A DNA stretch of 18,329 bases from Candidatus Hadersleviella danica (GTDB lineage Bacteria; Chloroflexota; Anaerolineae; Promineifilales; Promineifilaceae), in the NCBI GenBank assembly GCA_016711405.1, contig JADJSZ010000077.1, positions 1-18,329 on the forward strand, given 5' to 3'. The notes under the pieces were generated by a model. It did no database searches. It was given only the letters and a program-made list of their open reading frames with translations, and was not told the DNA's origin. Position numbers and translations under genes: made by a program. Shown here piece after piece: positions 8,202-15,375 of the stretch. Within the stretch, counting starts at the first letter, position 1; each line of letters starts with the position of its first letter.

Positions 8202-8786
8202 TTATTTCGCGTCTGCTTCCCCTGTCGGCTCAAATTCGTAAAAGTAGAAGAGGGTACGGCCGTAGCGGCGTTCGTCGTAGCGGTGCAAATGGGTGGTGGT
8301 AAAGCCTTCCGCCTCTTGCGGGTCAATTTGCACCACCACCAAGCCTCCCTCGGTGAGGCAGGTGGCGACGTTTTCTTCGATGATTTGCAACGCTTCAACC
8401 CACAACCGTTTGTATTGCGGTGGGGCAATGTAGATGAGGTCAAAAGGAGGGATTTGGCCAGCGGCCAATCGTTTCAGATAGACAAAAGCATCCCCTTGAT
8501 GAATAGTGGCATTTTCGGCGAGTTTGGTTGCCGCCAAATTCTCTTGGATGGTGCGAATGGCGGGGCGGGCGGCATCCACAAAGACGACTTCGGCCGCGCC
8601 TCGGCTGAGCGCTTCGAGGCCGACTTGGCCTGTGCCGGCGAAGACATCGAGCCAGCGGGTGTTGGGGATGAGGGGGTGGAGGATGCTGAATAGGCTCTCT
8701 TTGGCACGGTCTAAAATCGGCCGTGTGGTGTCTCCGGGAACCATCTTTAATGTTTTGCCTCGGGCAGTGCCACTAATAACGCGCAT
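8202..8786 (-). CDS. rsmD: 16S rRNA (guanine966-N2)-methyltransferase RsmD
   Basis: S-adenosylmethionine-dependent methylation of G966 of 16S rRNA during small-subunit assembly. 194 residues, normal length. It begins with the family start MRVISGTARGK and RPILDRAKESLF, has the SAM-binding motif DVFAGTGQVGLEAL at 47-60, and the acidic D71 after the next strand. The catalytic motif, usually DPPY, reads APPQY at 121-125, so the first Asp is replaced by Ala and one residue sits between PP and Y. I believe this variant recurs in related phyla but could not check. It lies downstream of the Uma2 gene on the same strand, 103 bases away across an octad array. No Shine-Dalgarno sequence. Confidence 0.93.
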   Translation of the reverse strand: MRVISGTARGKTLKMVPGDTTRPILDRAKESLFSILHPLIPNTRWLDVFAGTGQVGLEALSRGAAEVVFVDAARPAIRTIQENLAATKLAENATIHQGDAFVYLKRLAAGQIPPFDLIYIAPPQYKRLWVEALQIIEENVATCLTEGGLVVVQIDPQEAEGFTTTHLHRYDERRYGRTLFYFYEFEPTGEADAK

Positions 8787-8799
8787 AGGGTTTCTTGGG

Positions 8800-8860
8800 T
8801 AGTCGGTCAGTCTTTCAGTCGGTCAGTTGGTTGGTTGGTGGGGTTGGTGGGGTTGTTGGA
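8800..8860. repeat. Octad array AGTCGGTC to GGTTGGTG
   Basis: AGTCGGTC, AGTCTTTC, AGTCGGTC, AGTTGGTT, GGTTGGTG, GGGTTGGT and GGGGTTGT run in 8-nt phase with gradual word change. There is no inverted second arm. It fills most of the gap between the Uma2 stop and the rsmD start. Confidence 0.75.
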
Positions 8861-8889
8861 AAAGCGGCCGTTGCACAAGCAGAAAGAGC

Positions 8890-9521
8890 TTAAAGCAACT
8901 GCCATTCTTGTAAGACATCTTTGATTTTGGGCAAGGGGTTTTGCCATAGCCACTGGACGGGCAGAGCCAAACCCGCCAAGGTGCGGGAATGGTAACGGCC
9001 GTTTTCGAGCAATTGCAGTTGGTAATAGCCATTCTCATCCAATTGGTAAAATTCTGCCTGTTTGCGCCACGGGTCAATCAGCCAATACTCGGGCACACCC
9101 GCCGTTTCGTAGGCTAAAAATTTCTTGCCACGGTCACGGTTAAAACTTTCTGGCGAAATAATTTCAATCACCAAGTCTGGGGCACCATCTAAATAGTTTT
9201 TCTTGAGCCGCTCTTTGTTTGCGGTAGTTACAAAAGCTAAATCTGGTTCAGGCCATACCCATCATTAAGTTTAACTTTGAATGGCGCGATTAATAATTTG
9301 CCCAATGCTTGGGATTCGATAAAAAAACTTAAAACAGTGGTTAAAAAAACAGTTAGATCTTGGTGCGGTAATGATACGGGACTCATAAACTCTACCTCTC
9401 CTGCAATGTATTCGGCCGAAACATCCTCATCCACCCACTCAATAAACGCCTCAAACGAGGCAAAGCGGGGAGGAGCCTGTATTGTTGGCGCAGTTAGTTC
9501 TGGGGCAACTCTTTCCATCAT
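8890..9521 (-). CDS. Uma2-family (DUF820) putative restriction-endonuclease-fold protein, one frame break
   Basis: Uma2 proteins have a PD-(D/E)XK nuclease fold, are abundant in cyanobacteria and Chloroflexota, and have no firm function. The N-terminal frame holds EWVDEDVSAEYIAGEVEFMSP and SLPHQDLT; the C-terminal frame holds PDLAFV, YLDGAPDLVIEIISPES, the RDRGKKFLAYE motif and GVPEYWLIDPWRKQAEFYQL. Catalytic acids are likely the Glu of GEVEFM, the Asp of PDLAFV or PDLVIEI, and the Glu of VIEI. The frame is lost near 9251-9255 (GGCC); restoring one base reads GYGPEPDLAFV and gives 210 residues, close to the family norm. GGAGAG at 9526-9531 lies 7 bases before the second Met (9518), which may be the true start. 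Confidence 0.88.
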
Positions 9522-9525
9522 ATCA

Positions 9526-9531
9526 CTCTCC
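9526..9531 (-). promoter_or_regulatory. Ribosome binding site GGAGAG of the Uma2 gene
   Basis: GGAGAG on the minus strand, 4 nt from the Met at 9521 and 7 nt from the Met at 9518. The spacing favours the second Met. Confidence 0.5.
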
Positions 9532-9573
9532 AGCTTACGGCTTATAGCTAACAGCTTATGGCTAACAGCTACT
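9531..9573. repeat. Heptad array, words CAGCTTA and TAGCTAA
   Basis: CAGCTTA, CGGCTTA, TAGCTAA, CAGCTTA, TGGCTAA and CAGCTAC run in exact 7-nt phase upstream of the Uma2 gene, in the divergent gap before the oxidoreductase. It shares TAGCTAACAGCT with the array at 2860-2922. Confidence 0.8.
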
Positions 9574-9633
9574 ATAACATATTCCGCTAACCATCTTCCA
9601 ATCCCCCAGCGGCCGTACCCATGTTACAATGGC

Positions 9634-9666
9634 AAACCTGCCATATTTGGCCGATTTCGCAGGTTT
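9634..9666. promoter_or_regulatory. Inverted repeat AAACCTGC ... GCAGGTTT upstream of the oxidoreductase
   Basis: Perfect 8-bp inverted repeat (9634-9641 and 9659-9666) with a 17-nt spacer, about 40 bases before the start codon of the oxidoreductase. It could be an operator or a leader hairpin. The function is inferred from position only. Confidence 0.3.
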
Positions 9667-9690
9667 AATGTCAAACGATACATCTTCCCT

Positions 9691-9697
9691 AAGGAGA
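9691..9697 (+). promoter_or_regulatory. Ribosome binding site AAGGAGA of the oxidoreductase
   Basis: AAGGAGA seven bases before the ATG at 9705; the strongest Shine-Dalgarno match in the window. Confidence 0.75.
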
Positions 9698-9704
9698 GAC
9701 CCCC

Positions 9705-10322
9705 ATGTACATTGCCGTATTTGGAGCCACAGGCGGCACAGGCCGCCACTTTTTAGAGCAAGCCCTTGCCCAAGGGCACAGCGTGTCGGCACTGGTGCGC
9801 GACCCCGCCAAGCTGGGCATCAGCCACCCCCAATTGCAACTGGTGACGGGCAATGTGTTGGAGCCAACGGCCGTGGCACGCACCCTTGAGGGAAGCACGG
9901 CCGTTGTCTGCTCCCTTGGCACCACCAGCAACAACCCCGGCGATGTCGTCTCCACGGGCACCAAAAACATCATCCACCACCTGCAACAACATGGCCCCCA
10001 ACGGCTCCTCGTCGTTACCTCCCTCGGTGTGGGGGATAGCGCCGACCAAGTGCCGTTTGTGTTTAAACTGTTGATGAAAAGCGTCCTTAAAAAGGTGATG
10101 GCGGATAAAGAGGTGCAAGAAGCGGCCGTGCGCGCCAGTGGCCTCGACTGGACGATTGTCCGCCCCGGTGGGCTGACCGACGGGCCAGCCACGGGCCAAT
10201 ACACCGTGGGCACTGGGCGAGAGATAAAAGCGGGGCAAGTGCGCCGCGCCGATGTGGCCCAATTTCTGATGCAAGAGTTAACGGCCGCCCAATACCTGCG
10301 CCAAGCGGTGGCCATCACTTAA
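9705..10322 (+). CDS. NAD(P)-binding atypical SDR oxidoreductase (NmrA / biliverdin-reductase-B-like)
   Basis: 205-residue single-domain Rossmann protein. The N-terminal dinucleotide motif is GATGGTG at 7-13, after a beta strand MYIAVF. LVRDPAKL, a basic patch typical of NADPH preference, follows the second strand. Later come VVCSLGTT, the strand LLVVTSLGVGDS, and DWTIVRPGGLTDGP, which is characteristic of atypical SDR families related to flavin/biliverdin reductase B and NmrA. The classical YxxxK catalytic pair is not obvious, as expected for these. Substrate unknown; possibilities include a flavin or quinone reductase or a redox sensor. Complete in one frame with a strong ribosome binding site. 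The M16C gene follows after a heptad array. Confidence 0.88.
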   Translation: MYIAVFGATGGTGRHFLEQALAQGHSVSALVRDPAKLGISHPQLQLVTGNVLEPTAVARTLEGSTAVVCSLGTTSNNPGDVVSTGTKNIIHHLQQHGPQRLLVVTSLGVGDSADQVPFVFKLLMKSVLKKVMADKEVQEAAVRASGLDWTIVRPGGLTDGPATGQYTVGTGREIKAGQVRRADVAQFLMQELTAAQYLRQAVAIT

Positions 10323-10421
10323 AAAAGTAAAAGTAAAAAGTGAAAGGTAAGAGGTGATGTGCAAGCACAACTTTTCACCTTTTACTTTTCACCTTTTACC
10401 TTTTACCGTCTACCTCTCACC
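10323..10421. repeat. Heptad array with inverted second half (AAAAGTG / TTTTCAC, CTTTTAC)
   Basis: The left arm has AAAAGTA, AAAAGTG, AAAGGTA and AGAGGTG. The right arm in exact 7-nt phase is TTTTCAC, CTTTTAC, TTTTCAC, CTTTTAC, CTTTTAC, CGTCTAC, CTCTCAC, the complement of the left family, so a long imperfect hairpin can form. It starts at the oxidoreductase stop and stops just before the M16C start. Related to the array at 13375-13440. Confidence 0.88.
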
Positions 10422-10441
10422 CAATCTCCCCTAAAAATCCC

Positions 10442-13374
10442 ATGACCCACCTCATCCACGGCTTTCAACTGATTCGCGAAGAAAAAAATTGAGGAGAGCA
10501 ACAGCCTCGCCCGCGTTTACCGCCATGTTAAAAGCGGCGCGGAACTGCTTTCCATTAGCAACGACGACGAGAACAAAGTTTTCGGTGTGACTTTTCGCAC
10601 CCCTGCCAGCAGTTCCAACGGCATTCCCCACATCATGGAACATTCCGTGCTGGCCGGCTCCCGCAAATATCGCACCAAAGAGCCATTTATTGAACTGGTC
10701 AAAGGGTCGCTCAAAACCTTCCTGAACGCCTTTACCTACCCCGACAAAACCTGCTACCCCGTCGCCAGCCAAAACCTACAGGATTTTTACAACCTGATAG
10801 ACGTGTATCTGGATGCCGTTTACTATCCGCTCATCCCCGAACACATTTTGGAGCAAGAGGGGTGGCATTACGAATTGGAGAGTTTGGAGGGCGAATTGGC
10901 CTATCGCGGGGTGGTGTTTAACGAGATGAAGGGGGCGTATTCGTCTCCTGAGGCACTTATCGGCCGTTACACGGCCGAATCCCTCTTCCCCGACAGCCAC
11001 CCCTACGGCGTGGACTCAGGTGGCGACCCGCGTATCATCCCCGAACTGACCTACGACGAATTTAAGGCGTTCCACCAACGTTATTACCACCCCAGCAATA
11101 GCCGCATCTACTTTTACGGCGATGACGACCCCACCCAGCGGCTGGCCATTTTGGATGAGTATTTGCGCGATTTTGAGGCGATTGAAACGGCCGACACAGC
11201 CATTGCCCCCATTCCGCTCACGGCCGAACCCCGCCGCCTGAACATCCCCTACGCCGTGGATGCCGAGCAAGACCTTGCCGAAGCCAAATACCTCCTCAAC
11301 GTCAACTGGCTCTTGCCCGAAATTAGCGACACAACCACCACCTTGGCCTTGGCCGTGCTTTCCCATGCTCTCTCGGGCACGGCCGGCTCCCCGCTCCGCA
11401 AGGCGTTGATTGATTCGGGGTTGGGTGAGGACACATTGGGCGGCGGCTTTGCCGATTATTTGCGCCAACCCTATTTTTCGGCGGGCTTAAAGGGGGTGGC
11501 GGCCGAAAATGTCCCGGCCGTCGAGGAACTTATCCACACCACCCTGCAAAAATTGGCCACCGAAGGGATTGACCCCCAAACGATTCAAGCCTCGCTCAAC
11601 ACGCTCGAGTTCCGTTTGCGCGAAAACAACACAGGCAGTTTCCCCCGTGGCCTCGCCTACATGCTCGCCTCGCTCGATAAGTGGTTGCATGATGGCGACC
11701 CATTGGAAGGGTTGCGCTACGAGGCTCCGTTGACGGCCGTCAAAGAGGCCGTGGCCAGTGGCAAGGGGTATTTTGAGGGGCTGATTAGCCATTACCTGCT
11801 CGAAAACGAACACCGCACGACGATAATTTTGGAACCCGACCCCGAGTTGGGGCAAAAGCAGGAGGCGGAGGAGAAGGCGAAGTTGGCGGCCGTGCAAGCC
11901 AGCCTGAGCCAGCCCGAATTGGAGCGCATTATCGAGCGCACCCACGCCCTCAAGCGCATCCAAGAAACGCCCGACGACCCAGCCGAACTGGCCAAAATCC
12001 CCAGCCTTGCCTTGGCGGATTTGGAGCGGGACATTAAGCACATCCCCAGCGAACTGAGCCAGCAAGATGGCGCAGAGGTGCTCTACCACGACCTGTTCAC
12101 CAATGGCATCCTCTATTTCAGCGTCGGCATGAATTTGCGCGTTCTGCCCCAAGAACTGCTCCCCTACGTGCCTCTGTTTGGGGCGGCACTCACCCAAATG
12201 GGCACGGTAGACGAAGATTACGTGCAACTCAGCCAACGCATTGGCCTCAGCACGGGCGGCATTGGTAGCCAGCCGGTTCATCTCTGCCCAAATGACCAGC
12301 GATAAAGCGGTGACATGGCTCAATTTGCGGGGCAAGGCGACCATGCCCAACGCGGCCGAAATGTTGGCCATCATGCGCGATGTGTTGCTGGGGGTGCGGC
12401 TCGACAACCAAGAGCGGTTCCGCCAGATGGTGCTGGAGGAGAAGGCCAGCGAAGAGAGCGGCCTCATCCCCGGCGGGCATGGGGTGGTGCTGTCGCGGCT
12501 CCGCGCCCATTTCAGCGAGGCGGATTGGGTCAGCGAAATGATGGGCGGGGTGGATTACCTCTTTTTTGTGCGGGATTTGGCGCAAAAAGTGGACAGCGAT
12601 TGGCCATCAGTACTGGCCAAATTAGAAGAGATTCGCACCCTGCTGGTCAATCGGGCCAATATGCTGTGCAATGTGACAGTGGACGGGGCTAATTGGGCGC
12701 TTTTCCAACCCCAGTTGGCCGACTTTTTGGCCAGCTTCCCAGCGGCCGAACCCACCCATCGGCCGTGGCAACGAGGCGAATTGCCCCGCCACGAAGGGTT
12801 GACCATCCCCGCCCAAGTGAATTATGTGGGCAAGGCGGCCAACCTGTACGACTTGGGCTACCAACACCACAACAGCATGGCCGTCGTCACCAACCATTTG
12901 CGGACGGGCTACCTCTGGGAGCAAGTCCGCATGAAGGGTGGCGCATATGGGGCGTTCATGCCGTTCGATAGCTACACGGGCGTGCTGGCGATGGTCTCCT
13001 ACCGCGACCCGAATCTGCTGGAAACGCTGGCCGTTTACGACAAATTGGCCGATTATTTGGCCAATTTGGAGATGAGCGAGGATGAGGTGACCAAAAACAT
13101 CATCGGCGTGATTGGCGGCATGGATGCTTACCAGTTGCCCGATGCCAAGGGGTATACCGCTCTGACGCGCCATTTGCTGGGGATTACGGCCGAGTACCGC
13201 CAGCAAAAGCGAGACGAAGTACTGACCACCACCCCCGCCCACTTCCGCGAGTTGGGCGACTGGCTCAAGGCATTTGCCGCAAACGGCCACATCGCCATTT
13301 TGGGTTCGGCCGAGGGTATTGCCAAGGCCAATGAAGCCCAAGGCGGGGTGCTGGCGGTGCAGAAGGTGCTTTAG
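10442..13374 (+). CDS. M16C (presequence protease/PreP-type) zinc metallopeptidase, two frame breaks
   Basis: PreP-type enzymes form a closable chamber that degrades unstructured peptides. Inverted zinc motif HIMEH at 63-67 and the third ligand Glu in NEMKGAY near 161. The second half has GHGVV, the RTGYLWEQVRMKGGAYGAF region with the conserved Arg/Tyr substrate-binding pair, and a final inactive M16 domain; the middle corresponds to the M16C-associated region. Repaired length is 976 residues, as expected. Break 1: A-run 10482-10488 has one base too many; removal turns REEKN-stop into REEKIEESNSLARVYRHV. Break 2: near 12264-12268, one base extra; removal joins STGGI to ASRFISAQ. Start chosen at 10442 because MTHLIHGFQLIREE matches the family N-terminus. 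No Shine-Dalgarno sequence. No export signal seen, so probably cytoplasmic. Confidence 0.92.
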
Positions 13375-13440
13375 AAGTGAAAAGTGAAAAGTGAGAAGTT
13401 GGCGGTACAGTACCTTTCACCTTTCACCTTTTACTTCCCC
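13375..13440. repeat. Heptad array with inverted second half (AAAGTGA / TTCACCT)
   Basis: GAAGTGA, AAAGTGA, AAAGTGA, GAAGTTG, GCGGTAC, AGTACCT, TTCACCT, TTCACCT and TTTACTT run in unbroken 7-nt phase from the base after the M16C stop. GGTACAGTACC marks the turn. Words overlap with those at 10323-10421, so this gene is flanked on both sides by related arrays. Confidence 0.88.
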
Positions 13441-13453
13441 CTCATTAACAACC

Positions 13454-13690
13454 ATGAACCAAACCATCTCCCTCCCCCTCCCCGACGGCCGTACGGTCGC
13501 CATTCAATTGCGCGTAGCCAACTTGGGACGAGCGTGGTGGGTTCACCCCACGGCCGTCACCATTGATGAAAACGCCCCCCCACAACCCATCCGCGATGTC
13601 ACCCGCTGGGTGCAACTTGCGCTAATCGTGGTTCTGGGTTGCTCATTGCTCCTGATGAGAATGAGGAAACCAGTAACCAGTAACCAATAA
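13454..13690 (+). CDS. Small single-pass membrane protein of unknown function
   Basis: 78 residues, family not recognised. The first 45 residues look like a small beta-rich domain (ISLPLPDGRTVAIQLRV, then WWVHPTAVTI). One hydrophobic segment at about 52-68 (VQLALIVVLGCSLLLM) is followed by basic residues, giving a likely cytoplasmic C-terminus. The last residues (KPVTSNQ) are encoded by a heptad array, so the original C-terminus may have been shorter. It lies 12 bases before the GerW-like gene, so the two are probably co-transcribed. An ORF begins earlier at 13391 but would translate the heptad array; the Met at 13454 is preferred. No Shine-Dalgarno sequence. Confidence 0.6.
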   Translation: MNQTISLPLPDGRTVAIQLRVANLGRAWWVHPTAVTIDENAPPQPIRDVTRWVQLALIVVLGCSLLLMRMRKPVTSNQ

Positions 13691-13701
13691 CGAGTAACCA
13701 C
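13669..13701. repeat. Short heptad array CCAGTAA overlapping a gene end
   Basis: CCAGTAA, CCAGTAA, CCAATAA and CGAGTAA in 7-nt phase, ending at CCAC before the next ATG. The first words encode the C-terminal residues of the small membrane protein, and the TAA within the array supplies its stop codon. Confidence 0.75.
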
Positions 13702-14088
13702 ATGACTATCGAAAAACAACCAATTGGCAGTATGAGCGAAGCAAACGGGGTGTTGGCCAAATTTTTGGGCTTGGGCACAGCTGAGGCGGCCGTGACCCGC
13801 CACACCCAAGGCGAAACCTCCGTCATTACCCTTAACGAAATCGGCGGCACCTTTGGCTACGGCTTTGGCGGTGGCAAAAATGGTGAGAACGAAGAAGGTG
13901 GCGGTGGGGGCGGCGGCGGCATGACATGGTCGCGCCCCGTGGCCACCATTTTGATTACCCCCAACGGTGTGCGTGTAGAACCTGTGGTGGATGTGACCAA
14001 AATCGCTGTGACGATGTTCACCACCTTGGGGGCTATCTTTATGGTTGTGCGCCGTATGCGCCGCACCCGCCGTGAGTTACGGAGTTAG
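13702..14088 (+). CDS. GerW/YtfJ-family sporulation-protein-like membrane protein
   Basis: 128 residues. The core matches the GerW (YtfJ) pattern: SVITLNEIGGTFGYGFGGG, a Gly-rich loop (GENEEGGG then GGGGG, about 55-74), and ATILITPNGVRVEPVVDVTK. In Bacillus, YtfJ is needed for a spore germination response; homologues are common in non-spore-formers with unknown roles, so a sporulation role is not implied. A hydrophobic segment at about 99-115 followed by RRMRRTRRELR suggests a C-terminal membrane anchor. Its stop is immediately followed by the ATG of the acetyltransferase, and the small membrane protein ends 12 bases before it, so the three form a likely operon. Confidence 0.8.
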   Translation: MTIEKQPIGSMSEANGVLAKFLGLGTAEAAVTRHTQGETSVITLNEIGGTFGYGFGGGKNGENEEGGGGGGGGMTWSRPVATILITPNGVRVEPVVDVTKIAVTMFTTLGAIFMVVRRMRRTRRELRS

Positions 14089-14607
14089 ATGACCCTGTCG
14101 AATCCCAAATCTAAAATCCAAAATCCAAAATCGCCTGTCCGCTTGCGCCCCGCCACGGCCGCCGACCAACCGACAATTCGGCGCATGGTGCGCGGGGCGC
14201 GGCTGAACCCGCGCCATTTAGAATGGCCCAATTTTGTGGTGGCGGTAGACGAAGGGGGAACGATGGTGGGGTGTGGCCAAATTCGGCCGCATCAGGGGGA
14301 TGTGTGGGAGCTGGCTTCGCTGGTGACGGCCGAGGCGTGGCGCGGCCGTGGGGTCGCGGCCGACATCATCCACCACCTGCAAGCCCAACACGCCCAAAAC
14401 CACCCCAACGCCCCCCTTTGGCTCATGTGCGCCTCCAATTTGGTGCCATTCTACACGCCCTTTGGCTTTGCCGAGGTCACGAATAACCCCGAGTTGCCAG
14501 CTTATTTCGGCCGTATGCGCACCATCGCCCGCACTATTCAATGGCTCTCATTTGGCGGTTATGGTGAAGAGATAGAGATGAGAGATAGAGATAGGGAAGA
14601 CCTGTAA
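14089..14607 (+). CDS. GNAT-family N-acetyltransferase with repeat-encoded termini
   Basis: 172 residues. The GNAT fold starts at PVRLRPATAADQPTIRRMV (about 19), with VAVDEGGTMVGCGQI as the central strands, the acetyl-CoA loop in EAWRGRGVAADII (motif A, R/Q-x-x-G-x-G/A) and NLVPFYTPFGFAEV as motif B. Substrate unknown. Residues 4-15 (SNPKSKIQNPKS) are encoded by a heptad array and the tail EEIEMRDRDREDL by another, so both ends look like array sequence read as protein. The start at 14089 touches the preceding stop codon; no later Met precedes the fold, although a GTG/TTG start (14138 or 14143 region) cannot be excluded. Coupled translation with the GerW-like gene is likely. Confidence 0.85.
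   Translation: MTLSNPKSKIQNPKSPVRLRPATAADQPTIRRMVRGARLNPRHLEWPNFVVAVDEGGTMVGCGQIRPHQGDVWELASLVTAEAWRGRGVAADIIHHLQAQHAQNHPNAPLWLMCASNLVPFYTPFGFAEVTNNPELPAYFGRMRTIARTIQWLSFGGYGEEIEMRDRDREDL
14101..14133. repeat. Heptad array AATCCAA inside the acetyltransferase N-terminus
   Basis: AATCCCA, AATCTAA, AATCCAA, AATCCAA and AATCGCC in 7-nt phase, read in frame as NPKSKIQNPKS. AATCCAA-type heptamers are also a familiar theme of cyanobacterial STRR repeats. Confidence 0.85.
14566..14600. repeat. Repeat arm GAGATAGAGAT at the acetyltransferase 3' end
   Basis: GA(G)ATAGAGAT words encode the acetyltransferase C-terminus. The complementary words CTATCTCTATCTC appear at 14719-14750, so the two arms bracket the C/G-tract hairpin region. 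Confidence 0.7.
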
Positions 14608-14914
14608 GTCAGCCCTCTCCTCTGTAAAGGCCTACTCAGGAAAAAGGAAATAGAAAAATGTTTCCCTTCCCCCCCCCACCCACTCACTTCCTTTCGGGGG
14701 GGGGGGGTACCACACGCAACTATCTCTATCTCTACACTCTATCTTTCCCCAACATAAGAGATATATCACATTTTTGCGCGTCATACCTCCTCTTGTAACA
14801 CTTTGCCCGCATCTCCGTTAATTGGTTAAGTACAAGCCGTACACCATGTACTTTTGCAACCGATAAAAAATGGGGCATGCTGATAAGTACCACTTGGTAG
14901 AGGAAATGGCTGTG
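14608..14914. other. Intergenic region with C9/G12 tracts before the response regulator
   Basis: This gap holds no supported gene. It contains GGAAATAG..TTTCCC (14646-14665), a C9 tract (14669-14677), and a G12 tract (14696-14707) that could pair with it. Next is the right arm CTATCTC (14719-14750) complementary to the repeat in the acetyltransferase end, an AT-rich stretch at 14751-14776, and a small inverted repeat AAGTAC/GTACTT (about 14828-14853). A terminator for the upstream operon and a promoter for the regulator are both plausible here, but I see no convincing -35/-10 pair. Confidence 0.5.
14899..14903 (+). promoter_or_regulatory. Ribosome binding site AGAGG of the response regulator
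   Basis: AGAGG(AA) lies 11 bases before the ATG at 14915, but only 2 bases before the ATG at 14906 and after the ATG at 14870. It therefore favours 14915 as the start. Confidence 0.45.
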
Positions 14915-15283
14915 ATGAATTGTGTTTTAATTGTGGACGACAGCGATGTGATGCGGACAACGATTGCGGATTTATTCCGCTATTTTTTGCCACAAGTACA
15001 CGTTTTGCAAGCCCGTAATGGGCAAGAGGGGGTCAAATTGGCTCAAATTGAACAGCCTGATGTGGTGTTGGTGGATGGCAATATGCCCATCATGGATGGC
15101 TCAGCCACGGCCGAACATTTGCGCCACGACAAACGCACCAGCCACATCATCGTCATCGGCATGGCCTCGGCCAACACCACGGCCGATGTTCGCGCTGGCC
15201 TGAAACAGTTTTGCCACCAACTCATCCGCAAACCATTCGATTTGCCCGATTTAATGCAACAACTGCGCAAATATGAAGCGTAG
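14915..15283 (+). CDS. Single-domain response regulator (CheY-like receiver)
   Basis: 122 residues consisting only of a receiver domain. Beta-1 starts at once after the Met (NCVLIVDDSDVM) with the acidic pair DD, the phospho-acceptor Asp is in VLVDGNMPIMDG (residue 54 from this start), and the conserved Lys is in RKPF (residue 106). The usual Thr/Ser after strand 4 appears to be Ala (VIGMAS), which may alter the switch or indicate that the neighbouring Ser serves. No output domain, so it probably acts by protein contact, as in phosphorelays or motility. An in-frame Met at 14870 would add 15 unconserved residues. The histidine kinase converges from the other strand 92 bases away and is a candidate partner. 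Confidence 0.9.
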   Translation: MNCVLIVDDSDVMRTTIADLFRYFLPQVHVLQARNGQEGVKLAQIEQPDVVLVDGNMPIMDGSATAEHLRHDKRTSHIIVIGMASANTTADVRAGLKQFCHQLIRKPFDLPDLMQQLRKYEA

Positions 15284-15298
15284 GGGGATTGGTGAGAA

Positions 15299-15356
15299 AA
15301 GTACGAAGTACGAATTACGAAGTACGAAATTATTTAAGGGCTATCGTACTTAGTAA
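15299..15356. repeat. Heptad array AGTACGA with inverted tail
   Basis: AGTACGA, AGTACGA, ATTACGA and AGTACGA in 7-nt phase, then a turn, then ATCGTACT and TAGTAACT as the complementary arm. It sits between the convergent regulator and kinase stops and could end both transcripts. Confidence 0.8.
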
Positions 15357-15375
15357 CTCGCCCCTTGCCACCCCG

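Noticed and set aside
10482..10488. Programmed frameshift at the A7 run of the M16C gene
   Set aside because: An A-run slippage site is possible in principle, but similar breaks occur in many unrelated genes here and no stimulatory structure is evident.
11487..12467. Minus-strand 326-residue open frame opposite the M16C gene
   Set aside because: No domain pattern; antisense of a conserved peptidase, part of which continues across its frame break.
13702..14088. GerW-like gene as evidence that the organism sporulates
   Set aside because: The family is widespread in non-spore-formers and no other sporulation gene is in the window.
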